The notes beneath the pieces are model-generated. The model was not told the origin of the DNA. It worked only from the letters and a program-made list of their open reading frames with translations, and made no database searches. From the NCBI RefSeq assembly GCF_006517255.1, contig NZ_CP041185.1:4278001-4342000 (forward strand): DNA of 64,000 bases, given 5' to 3'. Both the position numbers and the translations under genes were made by a program. The stretch is from Janthinobacterium tructae. Lineage in GTDB: Bacteria > Pseudomonadota > Gammaproteobacteria > Burkholderiales > Burkholderiaceae_D. Shown one piece after another: positions 21,365 through 31,138 of this stretch (the stretch's first letter is position 1; every line of letters starts with the position of its first letter).

Positions 21365-22132
21365 ATGCAGCATGCAACTTACCCCAGCCTGGCAGGTCAG
21401 CGCGTCATCATCACGGGCGGCGGCACCGGCATCGGCGTGGCCATCGTCGAGGCGTTCGCGCGCCAGGGCGCCCACGTCACCTTTCTCGACATCGCCCGCG
21501 AGGCGTCGCTGGTGCTGCAGGACAAGCTGGCGCACCTGCCGCAGCCACCCGTTTTCCGCTATTGCGACCTGACGGACCTGGCAGCCCTGGCCGCCACCTT
21601 CGCCGATATTGAACACAGCGCGGGCGCCACGGATATCCTTGTCAACAACGCCGCCAATGACGACCGCCACCAGTTGCAGGACGTCACGCCCGCGTACTGG
21701 GACGAGCGCATCGCCGTCAACCTGCGCCACCAGTATTTCTGCGCCCAGGCAGTGGCGCCGGCCATGCGGGCCAAGGGCAGCGGCGTGATCCTCAACCTGG
21801 GCTCGATTTCCTGGCACCTGGCGCAGGCGAACCTGTCGATCTACATGACGGCGAAAGCCGGCATCGAGGGTCTCACGCGCGGCCTGGCGCGCGACCTGGG
21901 CGTCGACGGCATCCGCGTCAACTGCATCATTCCCGGCGCCGTGCGTACGCCGCGCCAGGAGCGGCTGTGGCATACGCCGGAAGCGGAAGCGCTGATCCTG
22001 CAGGGACAATGCCTGCAGACGCGCGTGGAGCCGGAAGACGTGGCGGCGCTGGCGCTGTTCCTGGCGTCGGACAATGCGGCCAAGTGCGCCGGCCGCGAAT
22101 ACTATGTCGACGCAGGCTGGTACGGCGCATGA
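21365..22132 (+). CDS. SDR-family sugar 1-dehydrogenase
   Basis: A 255-residue short-chain dehydrogenase. The cofactor loop TGGGTGIG is at residues 17-24, NNAAND at 94-99, and the catalytic set is Ser147/149, Tyr160 and Lys164 (YMTAK). In this operon it most likely oxidises D-xylose, L-arabinose or D-galactose to the lactone, the first step of oxidative sugar catabolism. Substrate assignment is inference. AGAGAGA lies before the ATG, and its stop overlaps the xylD start (ATGA). Confidence 0.88.
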   Translation: MQHATYPSLAGQRVIITGGGTGIGVAIVEAFARQGAHVTFLDIAREASLVLQDKLAHLPQPPVFRYCDLTDLAALAATFADIEHSAGATDILVNNAANDDRHQLQDVTPAYWDERIAVNLRHQYFCAQAVAPAMRAKGSGVILNLGSISWHLAQANLSIYMTAKAGIEGLTRGLARDLGVDGIRVNCIIPGAVRTPRQERLWHTPEAEALILQGQCLQTRVEPEDVAALALFLASDNAAKCAGREYYVDAGWYGA

Positions 22133-23925
22133 GCGACCTGAAAATTCCGCCATCGACCGCACCGCGCCGCTTCCGCTCGCAGGACTGGTTCGACAATCCC
22201 GAGCACATCGACATGACGGCGCTGTACCTCGAGCGCTTCATGAACTACGGCATTACGGCCGAGGAGCTGCGTTCAGGGCGGCCCATCATCGGCATTGCGC
22301 AAAGCGGCAGCGATATCAGTCCCTGCAACCGCATCCACCTGGAATTGGCGCAGCGCGTGCGCGACGGCATCCGCGACGCGGGCGGGATCCCGATGGAGTT
22401 CCCGCTGCACCCGATCTTCGAGAACTGCCGCCGTCCCACGGCCGCGCTGGACCGCAACCTCGCGTATCTGGGCCTGGTGGAAATCCTGCATGGCTACCCG
22501 ATCGACGCCGTGGTGCTGACCACGGGCTGCGACAAGACCACGCCGGCCCAGCTGATGGCCGCCGCCACGGTGGACATTCCCGCCATCGTGCTGTCGGGCG
22601 GTCCCATGCTCGATGGCTGGATGGACGGCGAACTGGTCGGTTCCGGCGCGGCCATCTGGAAGGGCCGCCGCCAGCTGTCCGCCGGCTTGATCGACAACGA
22701 CAAATTCCTGCAGATCGCCGCCGCCTCTGCGCCGTCGGCCGGCCACTGCAACACCATGGGCACGGCATCGACCATGAATGCGCTGGCCGAGGTGCTGGGC
22801 ATGTCCCTGACGGGCTGTTCGGCCATCCCCGCGCCGTACCGCGAGCGGGGCCAGATCGCCTATGCCACGGGGCGCCGCATCGTCGAGCTGGCGCATGACG
22901 ACGTGCGCCCGTCGAGCATCCTCACGCGCGAGGCCTTCCTGGACGCCATCATCGTCAACGCGGCCATCGGCGGCTCGACCAACGCGCAGCCGCATTTGAT
23001 GGCCATGGCGCGTCACGCGGGCGTGGCATTGCACTCGAGCGACTGGATGGAACACGGTTACGACGTGCCGCTGCTGTTGAACATGCAGCCGGCCGGGAAG
23101 TATCTGGGCGAGCGCTTCCACCGCGCCGGCGGCGTGCCCGCCGTGATGTGGGAGCTGCAGCAGGCGGGCCTGCTGCATGCCGAGCGGCCCACCGTCACGG
23201 GCCAGAGCATGGCGCTAAACCTGGCGGGCCGTGAAAGCGCGGACCGCGAGATGATCCGCCCGTTTGCCGCGCCGCTGAAGGAAAAGGCCGGTTTCATGGC
23301 CTTGCAGGGCAATCTGTTCGACTTCGCCATCATGAAGACCAGCGTGATCTCGCCCGCTTTCCGCGAGCGCTACCTGTCGCGTCCCGGCAGCGAAGGCGTG
23401 TTCGAGGCGCGCGCCATCGTCTTTGACGGGTCAAACGACTACCACGCGCGCATCAACGACCCGGCCCTGGCGATCGACGACAGCTGCATGCTGGTCATGC
23501 GCGGCGCCGGCCCCGTGGGCTGGCCCGGTTCGGCCGAAGTGGTCAACATGCAGCCGCCCGATGCGCTGCTCAAGGCCGGCATTTTGAACCTGCCGACCCT
23601 GGGCGACGGGCGCCAGTCGGGCACCTCGGACAGCCCCTCGATCCTGAACGCGTCGCCGGAAAGCGCCGTGGGCGGCGGCCTGGCGCTGCTGCGCACGGGC
23701 GACATCATCCGCGTGGACTTGAACGCGGGCCGTTGCGACATGCTGGTCGAGGCACAGGAGCTGGCGCGCCGCGCGCAAGAACTGCCGCCGCCCGTCAACG
23801 ACAGCGCCACGCCGTGGCAAGAGATCTACCGCGCCAGCGTGGGCCAGCTGGAAACGGGCGCCTGCATGGAGCTGGCGCTGAAATACCGCGCCGTGGGCCA
23901 GACCCTGCCACGCCATAACCATTAG
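22129..23925 (+). CDS. xylD: D-xylonate dehydratase, IlvD/Edd family
   Basis: A 598-residue [2Fe-2S] dehydratase. The three cluster cysteines are visible at C66 (SPCNRIH), C134 (TTGCDKTTP) and C207 (GHCNTMG). The C-terminal domain carries RQSGTSDSPS with the catalytic serine. Length and the N-terminal FRSQDWFDNPEHIDM motif match the xylonate-type branch rather than dihydroxyacid or phosphogluconate dehydratases. It converts sugar acid to 2-keto-3-deoxy acid, the substrate of the XylX-like enzyme two genes upstream. The start at 22129 overlaps the SDR stop, which fixes it over the longer frame. Confidence 0.9.
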   Translation: MSDLKIPPSTAPRRFRSQDWFDNPEHIDMTALYLERFMNYGITAEELRSGRPIIGIAQSGSDISPCNRIHLELAQRVRDGIRDAGGIPMEFPLHPIFENCRRPTAALDRNLAYLGLVEILHGYPIDAVVLTTGCDKTTPAQLMAAATVDIPAIVLSGGPMLDGWMDGELVGSGAAIWKGRRQLSAGLIDNDKFLQIAAASAPSAGHCNTMGTASTMNALAEVLGMSLTGCSAIPAPYRERGQIAYATGRRIVELAHDDVRPSSILTREAFLDAIIVNAAIGGSTNAQPHLMAMARHAGVALHSSDWMEHGYDVPLLLNMQPAGKYLGERFHRAGGVPAVMWELQQAGLLHAERPTVTGQSMALNLAGRESADREMIRPFAAPLKEKAGFMALQGNLFDFAIMKTSVISPAFRERYLSRPGSEGVFEARAIVFDGSNDYHARINDPALAIDDSCMLVMRGAGPVGWPGSAEVVNMQPPDALLKAGILNLPTLGDGRQSGTSDSPSILNASPESAVGGGLALLRTGDIIRVDLNAGRCDMLVEAQELARRAQELPPPVNDSATPWQEIYRASVGQLETGACMELALKYRAVGQTLPRHNH

Positions 23926-23942
23926 CAGGCAGGTCGGGGTAG

Positions 23943-23972
23943 GTCGGGTTAGCGCTCTGCGCGTAACCCGAC
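23943..23972. repeat. REP-like palindrome 1
   Basis: GTCGGGTTA (23943-23951) pairs with TAACCCGAC (23964-23972). It is a single stem of the GTCGGATTA family, in the xylD-xylF gap, and a sequence variant (GGGTTA instead of GGATTA) that keeps pairing through a compensatory change. Confidence 0.85.
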
Positions 23973-24050
23973 ACCACCACAGACATAAAATTTTTCAGCA
24001 GCACCCGTAGTGAAAAAACGTTGTTAATAAAATCCACAAGGAGACACACA

Positions 24051-25052
24051 ATGAACAAGATCATCAGTGCAGCCATCATGACCGCCATGCTGGCATTGAG
24101 CAGCAGCGCCGCCCTGGCTGATGCGAAAAACCCGAAGATCGGCTTTTCCATCGACGATTTGCGCGTGGAACGCTGGACGCGCGACCGCGATTTCTTCATC
24201 GCCGCCGCCGAAAAACAGGGCGCCAAGGTCTTCGTGCAGTCGGCCGACGCCAGCGAGCAGCGCCAGATTTCGCAGATCGAAAACCTGATTTCGCGCGGCG
24301 TGGACGTGCTGGTGATCGTGCCGTTCAATGCGACTGTGCTCAACAACACCGTCAAGGAGGCGAAAAAGGCCGGCATCAAGGTGCTGTCGTATGACCGATT
24401 GATCCTGAATGCCGATATCGACGCGTATATCTCGTTCGACAACGAGAAAGTGGGCGAGATGCAGGCCGAAGGCGTGACCAAGCTGCAGCCAAAGGGCAAT
24501 TACTACCTGCTGGGCGGCTCGCCGACCGACAACAATGCCAAGATGCTGCGCGAAGGCCAGATGAAAGTACTCAAACCGTTCATCGACAAGGGCGACATCA
24601 AGATCGTCGGCCAGCAGTGGGTGAAGGACTGGAGCGCCACCGAAGCGCTGTCCATCGTGGAAAACGCGTTGACGGCCAACGGCAACAAGATCGACGCCAT
24701 CGTCGCCTCGAACGACGGCACGGCCGGCGGCGCCATCCAGGCCCTGGCTGCGCAAAAGCTCGCTGGCAAGGTGCCCGTCTCGGGCCAGGATGCCGACCTG
24801 GCGGCGGTGAAACGGGTGATCGCCGGCACGCAGTCGATGACCGTCTACAAGCCGTTGAAAACCATCGCTTCGGAAGCGGCCAAGCTGGCCATCCAGCTGG
24901 CGCGCAATGAAAAGCCGGCCTACAACTCCAGCTATGACAACGGCCTGAAAAAGGTCAGCACGGTGCTGCTGAAACCAACGCCCCTGACCAAGGCGAATGT
25001 GAACATTCTCGTCGATGACGGCTTCTATACCAAGGCGCAGCTGGGTAATTAA
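24051..25052 (+). CDS. xylF: D-xylose ABC transporter binding protein
   Basis: A 333-residue periplasmic receptor with a Sec signal (cleavage after about residue 23, AALA|DA). The mature N-terminus KIGFSIDDLRVERWTRDRDF and the internal VSGQDADLAAVKRVIAGTQ are characteristic of XylF. The ATG has AAGGAG 8 nt upstream, which rules out the TTG-initiated extension. It is followed by a REP pair and then xylG, a common layout that protects the receptor mRNA. Confidence 0.94.
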   Translation: MNKIISAAIMTAMLALSSSAALADAKNPKIGFSIDDLRVERWTRDRDFFIAAAEKQGAKVFVQSADASEQRQISQIENLISRGVDVLVIVPFNATVLNNTVKEAKKAGIKVLSYDRLILNADIDAYISFDNEKVGEMQAEGVTKLQPKGNYYLLGGSPTDNNAKMLREGQMKVLKPFIDKGDIKIVGQQWVKDWSATEALSIVENALTANGNKIDAIVASNDGTAGGAIQALAAQKLAGKVPVSGQDADLAAVKRVIAGTQSMTVYKPLKTIASEAAKLAIQLARNEKPAYNSSYDNGLKKVSTVLLKPTPLTKANVNILVDDGFYTKAQLGN

Positions 25053-25076
25053 GTCCCTCGAGAATATTGGACGTAG

Positions 25077-25164
25077 GTCGGATTAGCGTAGCGTAATCCG
25101 ACATCCGCCGGCTCCGGAAAACGCTGGTGGTGGTGTCGGCTTACGCGCTGCGCGCTAAGCCGAC
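25077..25164. repeat. REP-like palindrome pair 2 (BIME)
   Basis: Stem A: GTCGGATTA (25077-25085) with TAATCCGAC (25094-25102). Stem B: GTCGGCTTA (25135-25143) with TAAGCCGAC (25156-25164). The pair is in opposite orientation, with CGTAGG flanking one side and CCTACG the other. It sits between xylF and xylG. Confidence 0.88.
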
Positions 25165-25217
25165 CTACGCCGGTCTTCCAGCCTGTGGTTTTCCCTGTAT
25201 CCGCAACGAGAGTGAGC

Positions 25218-26789
25218 ATGTCCGACTATCTGCTTGAAATGAAAGGCATCGTCAAACAGTTTGGCGGTGTCCGCGCGCTTGACGGCATCGACCTGCAGGT
25301 GCGGGCCGGCGAGTGCATCGGCTTGTGCGGCGAGAATGGCGCCGGCAAGTCGACCCTGATGAAGGTGCTGTCCGGCGTCTATCCGCATGGCACCTGGGAT
25401 GGCGAGATCCTGTGGGAGGGCCAGCCCCTGCGCGCGCAATCGATCCGCGACACGGAAGACGCGGGCATCATCATCATCCACCAGGAACTGATGCTGGTGC
25501 CGCAGCTGTCCGTGGCCGAGAATATCTTCATGGGACGCGAGCTCACCCTGCCCGGCGGGCGCATGCATTACGCGGCCATGTACAAGCGCGCCGACGAGCT
25601 GCTGCGCGAACTGAAAATTCCCGAACTGAACGTGGCGCAGCCCGTGATGAATTACGGCGGCGGCCACCAGCAGCTGGTGGAAATCGCCAAGGCGCTCAAC
25701 AAGAATGCGCGCCTGCTGATTCTCGACGAACCGTCGTCGTCGCTGACGGCGTCGGAAATCGCCGTGCTGCTCGATATCCTGCGCGCCCTGAAAGCCAAGG
25801 GCGTCACCTGCATCTACATTTCGCACAAGCTCGATGAAGTGGCGGCCATCTGCGACACCATCGTCGTCATCCGCGACGGCAAGCATATCGCCACCACACC
25901 GATGGCGCAGATGAACGTCGAGCGCATCATCGCGCAGATGGTGGGCCGCGAAATGAGCCAGCTGTACCCGCAACGCGCGCAGCCGGCACCTATCGGCGAA
26001 GTGCTGTTCGAGGCGCGCCACGTGAGCTGCATCGATGCCGACAACCCGCAGCGCAAGCGCGTCGACGACGTGTCATTCAGCCTGCGCCGTGGCGAGATCC
26101 TCGGCATCGCCGGCCTGGTGGGGGCGGGGCGCACGGAGCTCGTCTCGGCGCTGTTCGGCGCCTACCAGGGGCCGTGCCAGGCCGAAGTGTGGCTTGATGG
26201 CCGCCGCATCGATACCAGCTCTCCGCAAAAGGCGATTGCCATGGGCCTGGCCATGGTGCCGGAAGACCGCAAGCATCACGGCATCGTGCCGGACCTGGAC
26301 GTGGGGCAGAACATCACCCTGGCCGTGCTGGAGACATTCGCGCGCGCCACGCGCATCGATGGCGAGGCGGAATTGACGGCCGTGCGCGGCGAGATCGCCC
26401 AGCTGGAACTGAAGGCGGCCAGCCCGTCGCTGCCCATCACGAGCCTGTCGGGCGGCAACCAGCAAAAGGCCGTGCTGGCGAAGATGCTGCTGACGCGCCC
26501 GCGCGTGCTGATCCTCGACGAGCCCACGCGCGGCGTCGATGTGGGCGCCAAATATGAAATCTACAAATTGATGCTGGCGCTGGCCGACCGGGGCGTGGCC
26601 ATCATCATGGTCTCGTCGGAACTGGCCGAAGTGCTGGGCGTGTCGGACCGCGTGCTGGTGATGGGCGAAGGCCGGTTGCGCGGCGACTTTATCAACGATG
26701 GCCTGAGCCAGGAAACCGTGCTGGCGGCGGCGCTGGACCAGCGTCCGGCGCCCGCCACCAACACCGCTAACAAGGAACCCGCAGCATGA
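25218..26789 (+). CDS. xylG: D-xylose ABC transporter ATPase
   Basis: A 523-residue double ABC protein. Domain 1 has GENGAGKST and signature [16 protein letters not shown]; domain 2 has the degenerate [10 protein letters not shown] and [13 protein letters not shown] with [13 protein letters not shown]. It energises XylH. The ATG at 25218 begins [17 protein letters not shown], the normal start of the first ABC domain. It ends in a 4-nt overlap with xylH. Confidence 0.94.
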   Translation: MSDYLLEMKGIVKQFGGVRALDGIDLQVRAGECIGLCGENGAGKSTLMKVLSGVYPHGTWDGEILWEGQPLRAQSIRDTEDAGIIIIHQELMLVPQLSVAENIFMGRELTLPGGRMHYAAMYKRADELLRELKIPELNVAQPVMNYGGGHQQLVEIAKALNKNARLLILDEPSSSLTASEIAVLLDILRALKAKGVTCIYISHKLDEVAAICDTIVVIRDGKHIATTPMAQMNVERIIAQMVGREMSQLYPQRAQPAPIGEVLFEARHVSCIDADNPQRKRVDDVSFSLRRGEILGIAGLVGAGRTELVSALFGAYQGPCQAEVWLDGRRIDTSSPQKAIAMGLAMVPEDRKHHGIVPDLDVGQNITLAVLETFARATRIDGEAELTAVRGEIAQLELKAASPSLPITSLSGGNQQKAVLAKMLLTRPRVLILDEPTRGVDVGAKYEIYKLMLALADRGVAIIMVSSELAEVLGVSDRVLVMGEGRLRGDFINDGLSQETVLAAALDQRPAPATNTANKEPAA

Positions 26790-27928
26790 AACCGCACAGT
26801 ATCAAACAGCTGTTCACCCAATACAAGATGCTGGCCCTGCTGATCGCCGTAGCGCTGATCTGGGCCTTCTTTTCGTGGAAGACGCAGGGCAGTTTCCTCA
26901 CGCCGCGCAACCTGTCGAACCTGCTGCGCCAGATGTCCGTCACCGGCATCCTCGCCTGCGGCATGGTGCTGGTGATTATCGCCGGCGAGATCGACCTGTC
27001 GATCGGCTCCCTGCTGGGGCTATTGGGCGGCATCGCCGCCGTGCTGGACGTGACGCAGCACTGGCCGCTGGCGCTGAACCTGGCGGCCGTACTCGGCTGC
27101 GGCCTGGTGATCGGCCTCTTGAATGGCTACCTGACGGCGTACCGGGGCATTCCGTCCTTCATCGTCGGCCTGGGCGGCATGCTTGCGTATCGCGGCGTCC
27201 TGCTGGGCATCACGGGCGGCATCACGATCGCGCCCGTCTCCGAGCCGATGGTCTACCTGGGGCAGGGTTACCTGCCCGCGGTGCCCGGCATCGTGCTGGG
27301 CGTCGGCCTGTTCCTGCTGGCCGCCTTCCTGACGTGGCGCGCGCGCGCCAGCCGCGCGCAGCATGGCTTGCCGCAGACGGCGCCCTGGGCCGACGGCTTG
27401 CGCCTGGCCGTCATCGGCGCCGTGCTGTACGCCTTCGTGCAAACCCTGAACGGCTATGAAGGCATCCCGCTGCCCGTGCTGTTGCTGCTGGCCTTGCTGG
27501 GACTGTTCAGCTACATCACCAGCCAGACCGTGTTCGGCCGCCGCATCTACGCCGTCGGCAGCAATATGGAGGCGACGCGTTTGTCCGGCATCAACGTGAA
27601 AGCCGTCAAGCTGTGGATCTTCGGTATCATGGGCCTGATGTGCGCGCTGGCGGGCCTGATCAACACGGGCCGCCTGGCGGCCGGTTCGCCCTCGGCCGGC
27701 ACCTTCAGCGAACTCGATGCCATCGCCGCCTGCTTCATCGGCGGCACTTCGATGCGCGGCGGCTCGGGCACCGTGTACGGCGCCCTGATCGGCGCGCTGG
27801 TCATGGCCAGCCTCGATAACGGCATGTCCATGCTGGACGTGGACACTTACTGGCAGATGATCGTGAAAGGCAGTATCCTCACTCTCGCCGTGTGGGTCGA
27901 TGTTAGCACGCGCGCGGGGCGTAGATAG
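26786..27928 (+). CDS. xylH: D-xylose ABC transporter permease
   Basis: A 380-residue inner-membrane permease with about ten helices. The family signature [20 protein letters not shown] lies near residues 53-71, and [16 protein letters not shown] near residue 255 is the coupling segment. It completes xylFGH. An element with terminal inverted repeats starts 7 bp after its stop. Confidence 0.94.
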   Translation: MKPHSIKQLFTQYKMLALLIAVALIWAFFSWKTQGSFLTPRNLSNLLRQMSVTGILACGMVLVIIAGEIDLSIGSLLGLLGGIAAVLDVTQHWPLALNLAAVLGCGLVIGLLNGYLTAYRGIPSFIVGLGGMLAYRGVLLGITGGITIAPVSEPMVYLGQGYLPAVPGIVLGVGLFLLAAFLTWRARASRAQHGLPQTAPWADGLRLAVIGAVLYAFVQTLNGYEGIPLPVLLLLALLGLFSYITSQTVFGRRIYAVGSNMEATRLSGINVKAVKLWIFGIMGLMCALAGLINTGRLAAGSPSAGTFSELDAIAACFIGGTSMRGGSGTVYGALIGALVMASLDNGMSMLDVDTYWQMIVKGSILTLAVWVDVSTRAGRR

Positions 27929-27935
27929 CGGGGAA

Positions 27936-28046
27936 CCTCGATAAACCTACTGCGCGTCCCACTATCGCCTCTGCGTTGCTCAGCGTACCTTCGTACGCTT
28001 GCGCTACTCAAGGCGATATTGGACCGCTCGCTACGGTTTTTCGAGG
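27936..28046. repeat. Dispersed A-tract/hairpin element, copy 2 with terminal inverted repeats
   Basis: Left end CCTCGATAAACC (27936-27947) and right end GGTTTTTCGAGG (28035-28046) are inverted repeats matching at 11 of 12 positions. Inside are CTACTGCGCG next to the left end, CGCTCGCTACGG next to the right end, and a central perfect 7-bp hairpin, AGCGTAC (27982-27988) with GTACGCT (27993-27999). It separates xylH from xylR. Confidence 0.78.
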
Positions 28047-28085
28047 CCCCGAAAGGCCTAGCCGCCACATGGAGGAGACACCAGC

Positions 28086-29267
28086 ATGAAGTTACCGACC
28101 GCGCACCGGATCGCGCTGCTGTTTAACGGCAATAAAATCTACGACCGCGACATCATCGCGGGCATCGCCGCCTACCTGAACACCACGCGCGTGTCGTGGG
28201 ACCTGTTCCTGGAAGAGGATTTTCGCTGCCGCCTGCCCGGCATCGAGCGCTGGCAGGGCGACGGCATCATCGCCGATTTCGACGATCCCGCCGTCTGCGC
28301 GGCGCTGGCGCACAGCCGCCTGCCCGTGGTGGCCGTGGGCGGCTCGTATGCGCGCGCCGAGGATTACCCGGCTGGCATCCCGTACGTGGCGACCGATAAT
28401 TTCAAGATCGTCAAGCTGGCCTACGAACACCTGGTGGAAGCGGGATTGAGCCGCTTTGCCTGTTTCAGCCTGCCCGAGGCCGATGTCAACCGCTGGGCGC
28501 AGGAGCGCGAAACGGCGTTTTGCGCGCTGATGGAGCGCGACCACATGCGCGCCGACGTGTATCGGGGCGTCGCCACCAGCGCGCCCTCGTGGGATGAAGC
28601 GGTGGAGCAGCAGATCGCCTGGCTCAACAGCCTGGAAAAACCCGTCGGCATCATCGCCGTCAGCGACGCGCGCGCGCGCCAGCTGCTGCAAGCCTGCATG
28701 CATGCGGGCATCGCCGTGCCGGAGCAAGTGGCCCTGATCGGCATCGACAACGACCCGCTGGCGCGCATGCTCACGCGCATTCCATTGAGTTCCGTGATCC
28801 AGGGCACCGAGGAAATGGGCCGCACCGCGGCGCATTTGCTGCACCAGATGTTGAATGGCGCGCGCCTGTCCGGCACGCGCATCCTGGTGCCGCCGGCCGG
28901 CCTGAACGTGCTTGCTTCCACGCGCCACCAGCCCTTCCAGCACCCGCAGGTGATGCAGGCGCGCCATTTCATCCGTCAGTACGCCTGCCAGGGCATCAAG
29001 ACGGAGCAGGTAGCCGATTACGTGGGCGTGTCGCGTTCCTCGCTCGAAGCGCACTTCCGCCAGGAACTGGGGCGCAGCGTGCACGATGAAATCCTGCATT
29101 TCAAGCTCGATGCGGCCAAGACCCTGCTGGCGCGTGGGCCGGGGCAGGTGGCCGAGGTGGCAGTGCGTTGCGGCTTTACCACGGTGCAGTACATGCACGC
29201 CGTCTTCAAGCGCGAACTCGGCTGCACGCCGCGCGAATTCCAGCAGCGCAGCGGGCCACCGCCATGA
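28086..29267 (+). CDS. xylR: XylR-type transcriptional regulator
   Basis: A 393-residue regulator with a LacI/type-I periplasmic-binding-like sensor domain (about residues 8-275; RIALLFNGNKIYDRDIIAGI and VALIGIDNDPLARMLTRIPLSS) and a C-terminal AraC-type double helix-turn-helix (about 290-390; IKTEQVADYVGVSRSSLEAHF, CGFTTVQYMHAVFKRELGCTP). This is the architecture of E. coli XylR, which binds D-xylose. GGAGGAG precedes the ATG. It probably activates xylFGH and/or the xylX operon. Confidence 0.92.
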   Translation: MKLPTAHRIALLFNGNKIYDRDIIAGIAAYLNTTRVSWDLFLEEDFRCRLPGIERWQGDGIIADFDDPAVCAALAHSRLPVVAVGGSYARAEDYPAGIPYVATDNFKIVKLAYEHLVEAGLSRFACFSLPEADVNRWAQERETAFCALMERDHMRADVYRGVATSAPSWDEAVEQQIAWLNSLEKPVGIIAVSDARARQLLQACMHAGIAVPEQVALIGIDNDPLARMLTRIPLSSVIQGTEEMGRTAAHLLHQMLNGARLSGTRILVPPAGLNVLASTRHQPFQHPQVMQARHFIRQYACQGIKTEQVADYVGVSRSSLEAHFRQELGRSVHDEILHFKLDAAKTLLARGPGQVAEVAVRCGFTTVQYMHAVFKRELGCTPREFQQRSGPPP

Positions 29268-30040
29268 CGATTTTTACCTTGCACAATACGCGCGGCATGC
29301 GCGTGGCCATCGACGCGCACGATGCCAGCGTGCGGGCCTGGTGGGCACCCGACCGCTATGGCCGCCTGGCCGATGTGCTGGGCGCTGCGCCCCCTGCTGC
29401 GCGGTTGTCCACGGGTTGGCGGTGCGCGCCACCGGAGGACGGCCACTTGCTGCTGCACCTGGCGCACGACGGCCTGTCGGTGCGCCTGGCCTACCGGCTT
29501 GACGACGATGGCAGCTTGCACCTCGACTGCGCCGCCACGGCCGATACCATTTCCCGTTTCGCGCTTGCCGCGCCGCGCTTCAATTTGCAGGGAAGGGGGG
29601 CTGCCGTGGCCGACCATGTGCTGCGCCTGGCCGCCGACCATTATTGGCCTTGGCCAGGCCGCTGCGCCAGCGATGCTCTGCTCGATGTGGCGGGCAGCGC
29701 GTTTGACTTTCGCCAGCCGGCGCCGCTCGCATCGCGCCTGGCCTGGCCCGCGCTGGTGAACTTGCCGGGATTTGGGCATGACTTTTACTGGACCGGCAGC
29801 GGCCAGCTGCGCGAGGTGGCGCGGGTTGCCGATCCCGCGTCTGGCCGGGTCTTGCGTTTTTCCAGTAGCCAGGACAGCTGCCATCTGTCTTCCGATGCAC
29901 GCTGTTTTTCCCTGCTGGCGCGGGGCGTGCAATTGCAGCCGGGACAGCTGATGCGCTTCACGCTAGCCTACCGTTTGGGCGTGCAGGATCTCGACGCGTT
30001 TGACATATCCGAACCGGTATCAATGATGTCAAATAAGTGA
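29264..30040 (+). CDS. Shortened aldose 1-epimerase-like protein lacking catalytic residues
   Basis: A 258-residue galactose-mutarotase-fold protein; canonical GalM enzymes are about 340 residues. The N-terminal strands (TLHNTRGMRVAID and VRAWWAPDRYGRLADVLGA) and the later FNLQG and ADHVLRLAADHYWPW strands align with GalM. The middle section that carries the NRI and LHGG motifs is missing. The catalytic histidine before YFNL is replaced (AAPRFNL), and no Glu is seen in the usual C-terminal EPQ position. It overlaps xylR by 4 nt. Probably a non-catalytic sugar-binding or decayed mutarotase. Confidence 0.65.
   Translation: MTIFTLHNTRGMRVAIDAHDASVRAWWAPDRYGRLADVLGAAPPAARLSTGWRCAPPEDGHLLLHLAHDGLSVRLAYRLDDDGSLHLDCAATADTISRFALAAPRFNLQGRGAAVADHVLRLAADHYWPWPGRCASDALLDVAGSAFDFRQPAPLASRLAWPALVNLPGFGHDFYWTGSGQLREVARVADPASGRVLRFSSSQDSCHLSSDARCFSLLARGVQLQPGQLMRFTLAYRLGVQDLDAFDISEPVSMMSNK
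30005..30026. promoter_or_regulatory. Candidate operator shared with the chvE/xylX region (site 2)
   Basis: The same ATATCC-N-AA-N-CGGTATC-N-AT-N-A pattern as 19946-19967, 18 of 22 identical. It is enclosed by TGACAT (30001-30006) and ATGTCA (30025-30030), a perfect outer inverted repeat. It overlaps the end of the epimerase-like gene, about 100 bp before dgoK. Confidence 0.5.
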
Positions 30041-30124
30041 TTGGTCAGATATGCGGGGCAGTTCTACCATGGGGTAGTTTTCCCCTCATTTATTTTTGTC
30101 CTGACCGACGCTGCGAACCTGCCC

Positions 30125-31138
30125 ATGAACATACTCACCATCGATGCCGGCACCACCAATACGCGTACCTTGCTGTGGCGCGCAGGCGCTGTCGTCGCCC
30201 AGGCGCAGCTGGAAACGGGCGTGCGCAATACCGCCATCGATGGCCATAACGGCGCGCTGAAACAGGCGCTGCGCGACACCATCGCCAGCGTGCTGGCCAG
30301 TGCGGGCATCGCGCCATCCGAGGTGGACCTGGCGCTGGCCTCGGGCATGATCAGCTCGCCCATGGGGGTGCAGGAAGTGGCGCATGTGCCGGCGCCCGCC
30401 GGCCTGGCCCAGCTGGCGCAAGGCATGCAGGCGGTGGACTTGCCCGATGTGCTGGCGCAGCCCCTGTGGCTGATCCCCGGCGTGCGCAACCAGCATGGCG
30501 CCGTCGGCCTGCATAACGTCGAGGCGATGGACATGATGCGCGGCGAAGAGACGGAAGTCGTCGCGCTGCTCGAGCGCTTGCAATTGCGCGGTGCCGCGAC
30601 CTTGATCATGCCCGGTTCGCATACCAAACTGATCAGCGTGGACGAGCAGCGCCGCATCCTCGGCTGCAGCACCACCATCGCGGGCGAGCTGCTGCAGGCG
30701 ATCACGCAGCACACCCTGATCAAGCAATCGGTCGATGGCGGTTTTGCGCAAACCCTGGTGCCGAAAATGCTGCTGGCCGGCGCGGCCGCGGCGCAAAAAA
30801 CGGGGCTGGCGCGCGCCTGCTTCAGCGTGCGCACCTTGGGCCAGTTCAGCGCTGTCGAATGCAATGAGCGGGCCAATTTCCTGATGGGGGCCGTCCTCAG
30901 CGGCGACTTGCTGGCGCTGCGCAACAGCACCGCCATCCAGATGCGGCCCGATACGCCGCTCGTCATTACCGGCAAGCCCATGCTGCGCCAGGCGCTCGGC
31001 TTGCTGATCGAAGAACACGGATTTTTTTATGGCAAGCGCATCATCGTCGACGACCAGCAGCAGGCAAATCTGGCCGGTCACGGTGCGCTGCTGATCGCCG
31101 CCGCGCGCGGCTTGATTTCCCGGCAGGAGACGGTATGA
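30125..31138 (+). CDS. dgoK: 2-dehydro-3-deoxygalactonokinase
   Basis: A 337-residue sugar-acid kinase. The N-terminal phosphate loop LTIDAGTTNTRTLLW and the segment IMPGSHTKLISVD are characteristic of DgoK. It phosphorylates 2-keto-3-deoxygalactonate in the De Ley-Doudoroff pathway. The start at 30125 (MNILTID) is chosen over a longer frame that runs back to the epimerase stop. Its stop overlaps the dehydratase start (ATGA). Confidence 0.91.
   Translation: MNILTIDAGTTNTRTLLWRAGAVVAQAQLETGVRNTAIDGHNGALKQALRDTIASVLASAGIAPSEVDLALASGMISSPMGVQEVAHVPAPAGLAQLAQGMQAVDLPDVLAQPLWLIPGVRNQHGAVGLHNVEAMDMMRGEETEVVALLERLQLRGAATLIMPGSHTKLISVDEQRRILGCSTTIAGELLQAITQHTLIKQSVDGGFAQTLVPKMLLAGAAAAQKTGLARACFSVRTLGQFSAVECNERANFLMGAVLSGDLLALRNSTAIQMRPDTPLVITGKPMLRQALGLLIEEHGFFYGKRIIVDDQQQANLAGHGALLIAAARGLISRQETV

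Noticed and set aside
20072..22162. A 696-codon antisense frame across the xylX-like and SDR genes
   Set aside because: It spans two clear genes on the other strand and carries Ser/Arg-rich low-information sequence.
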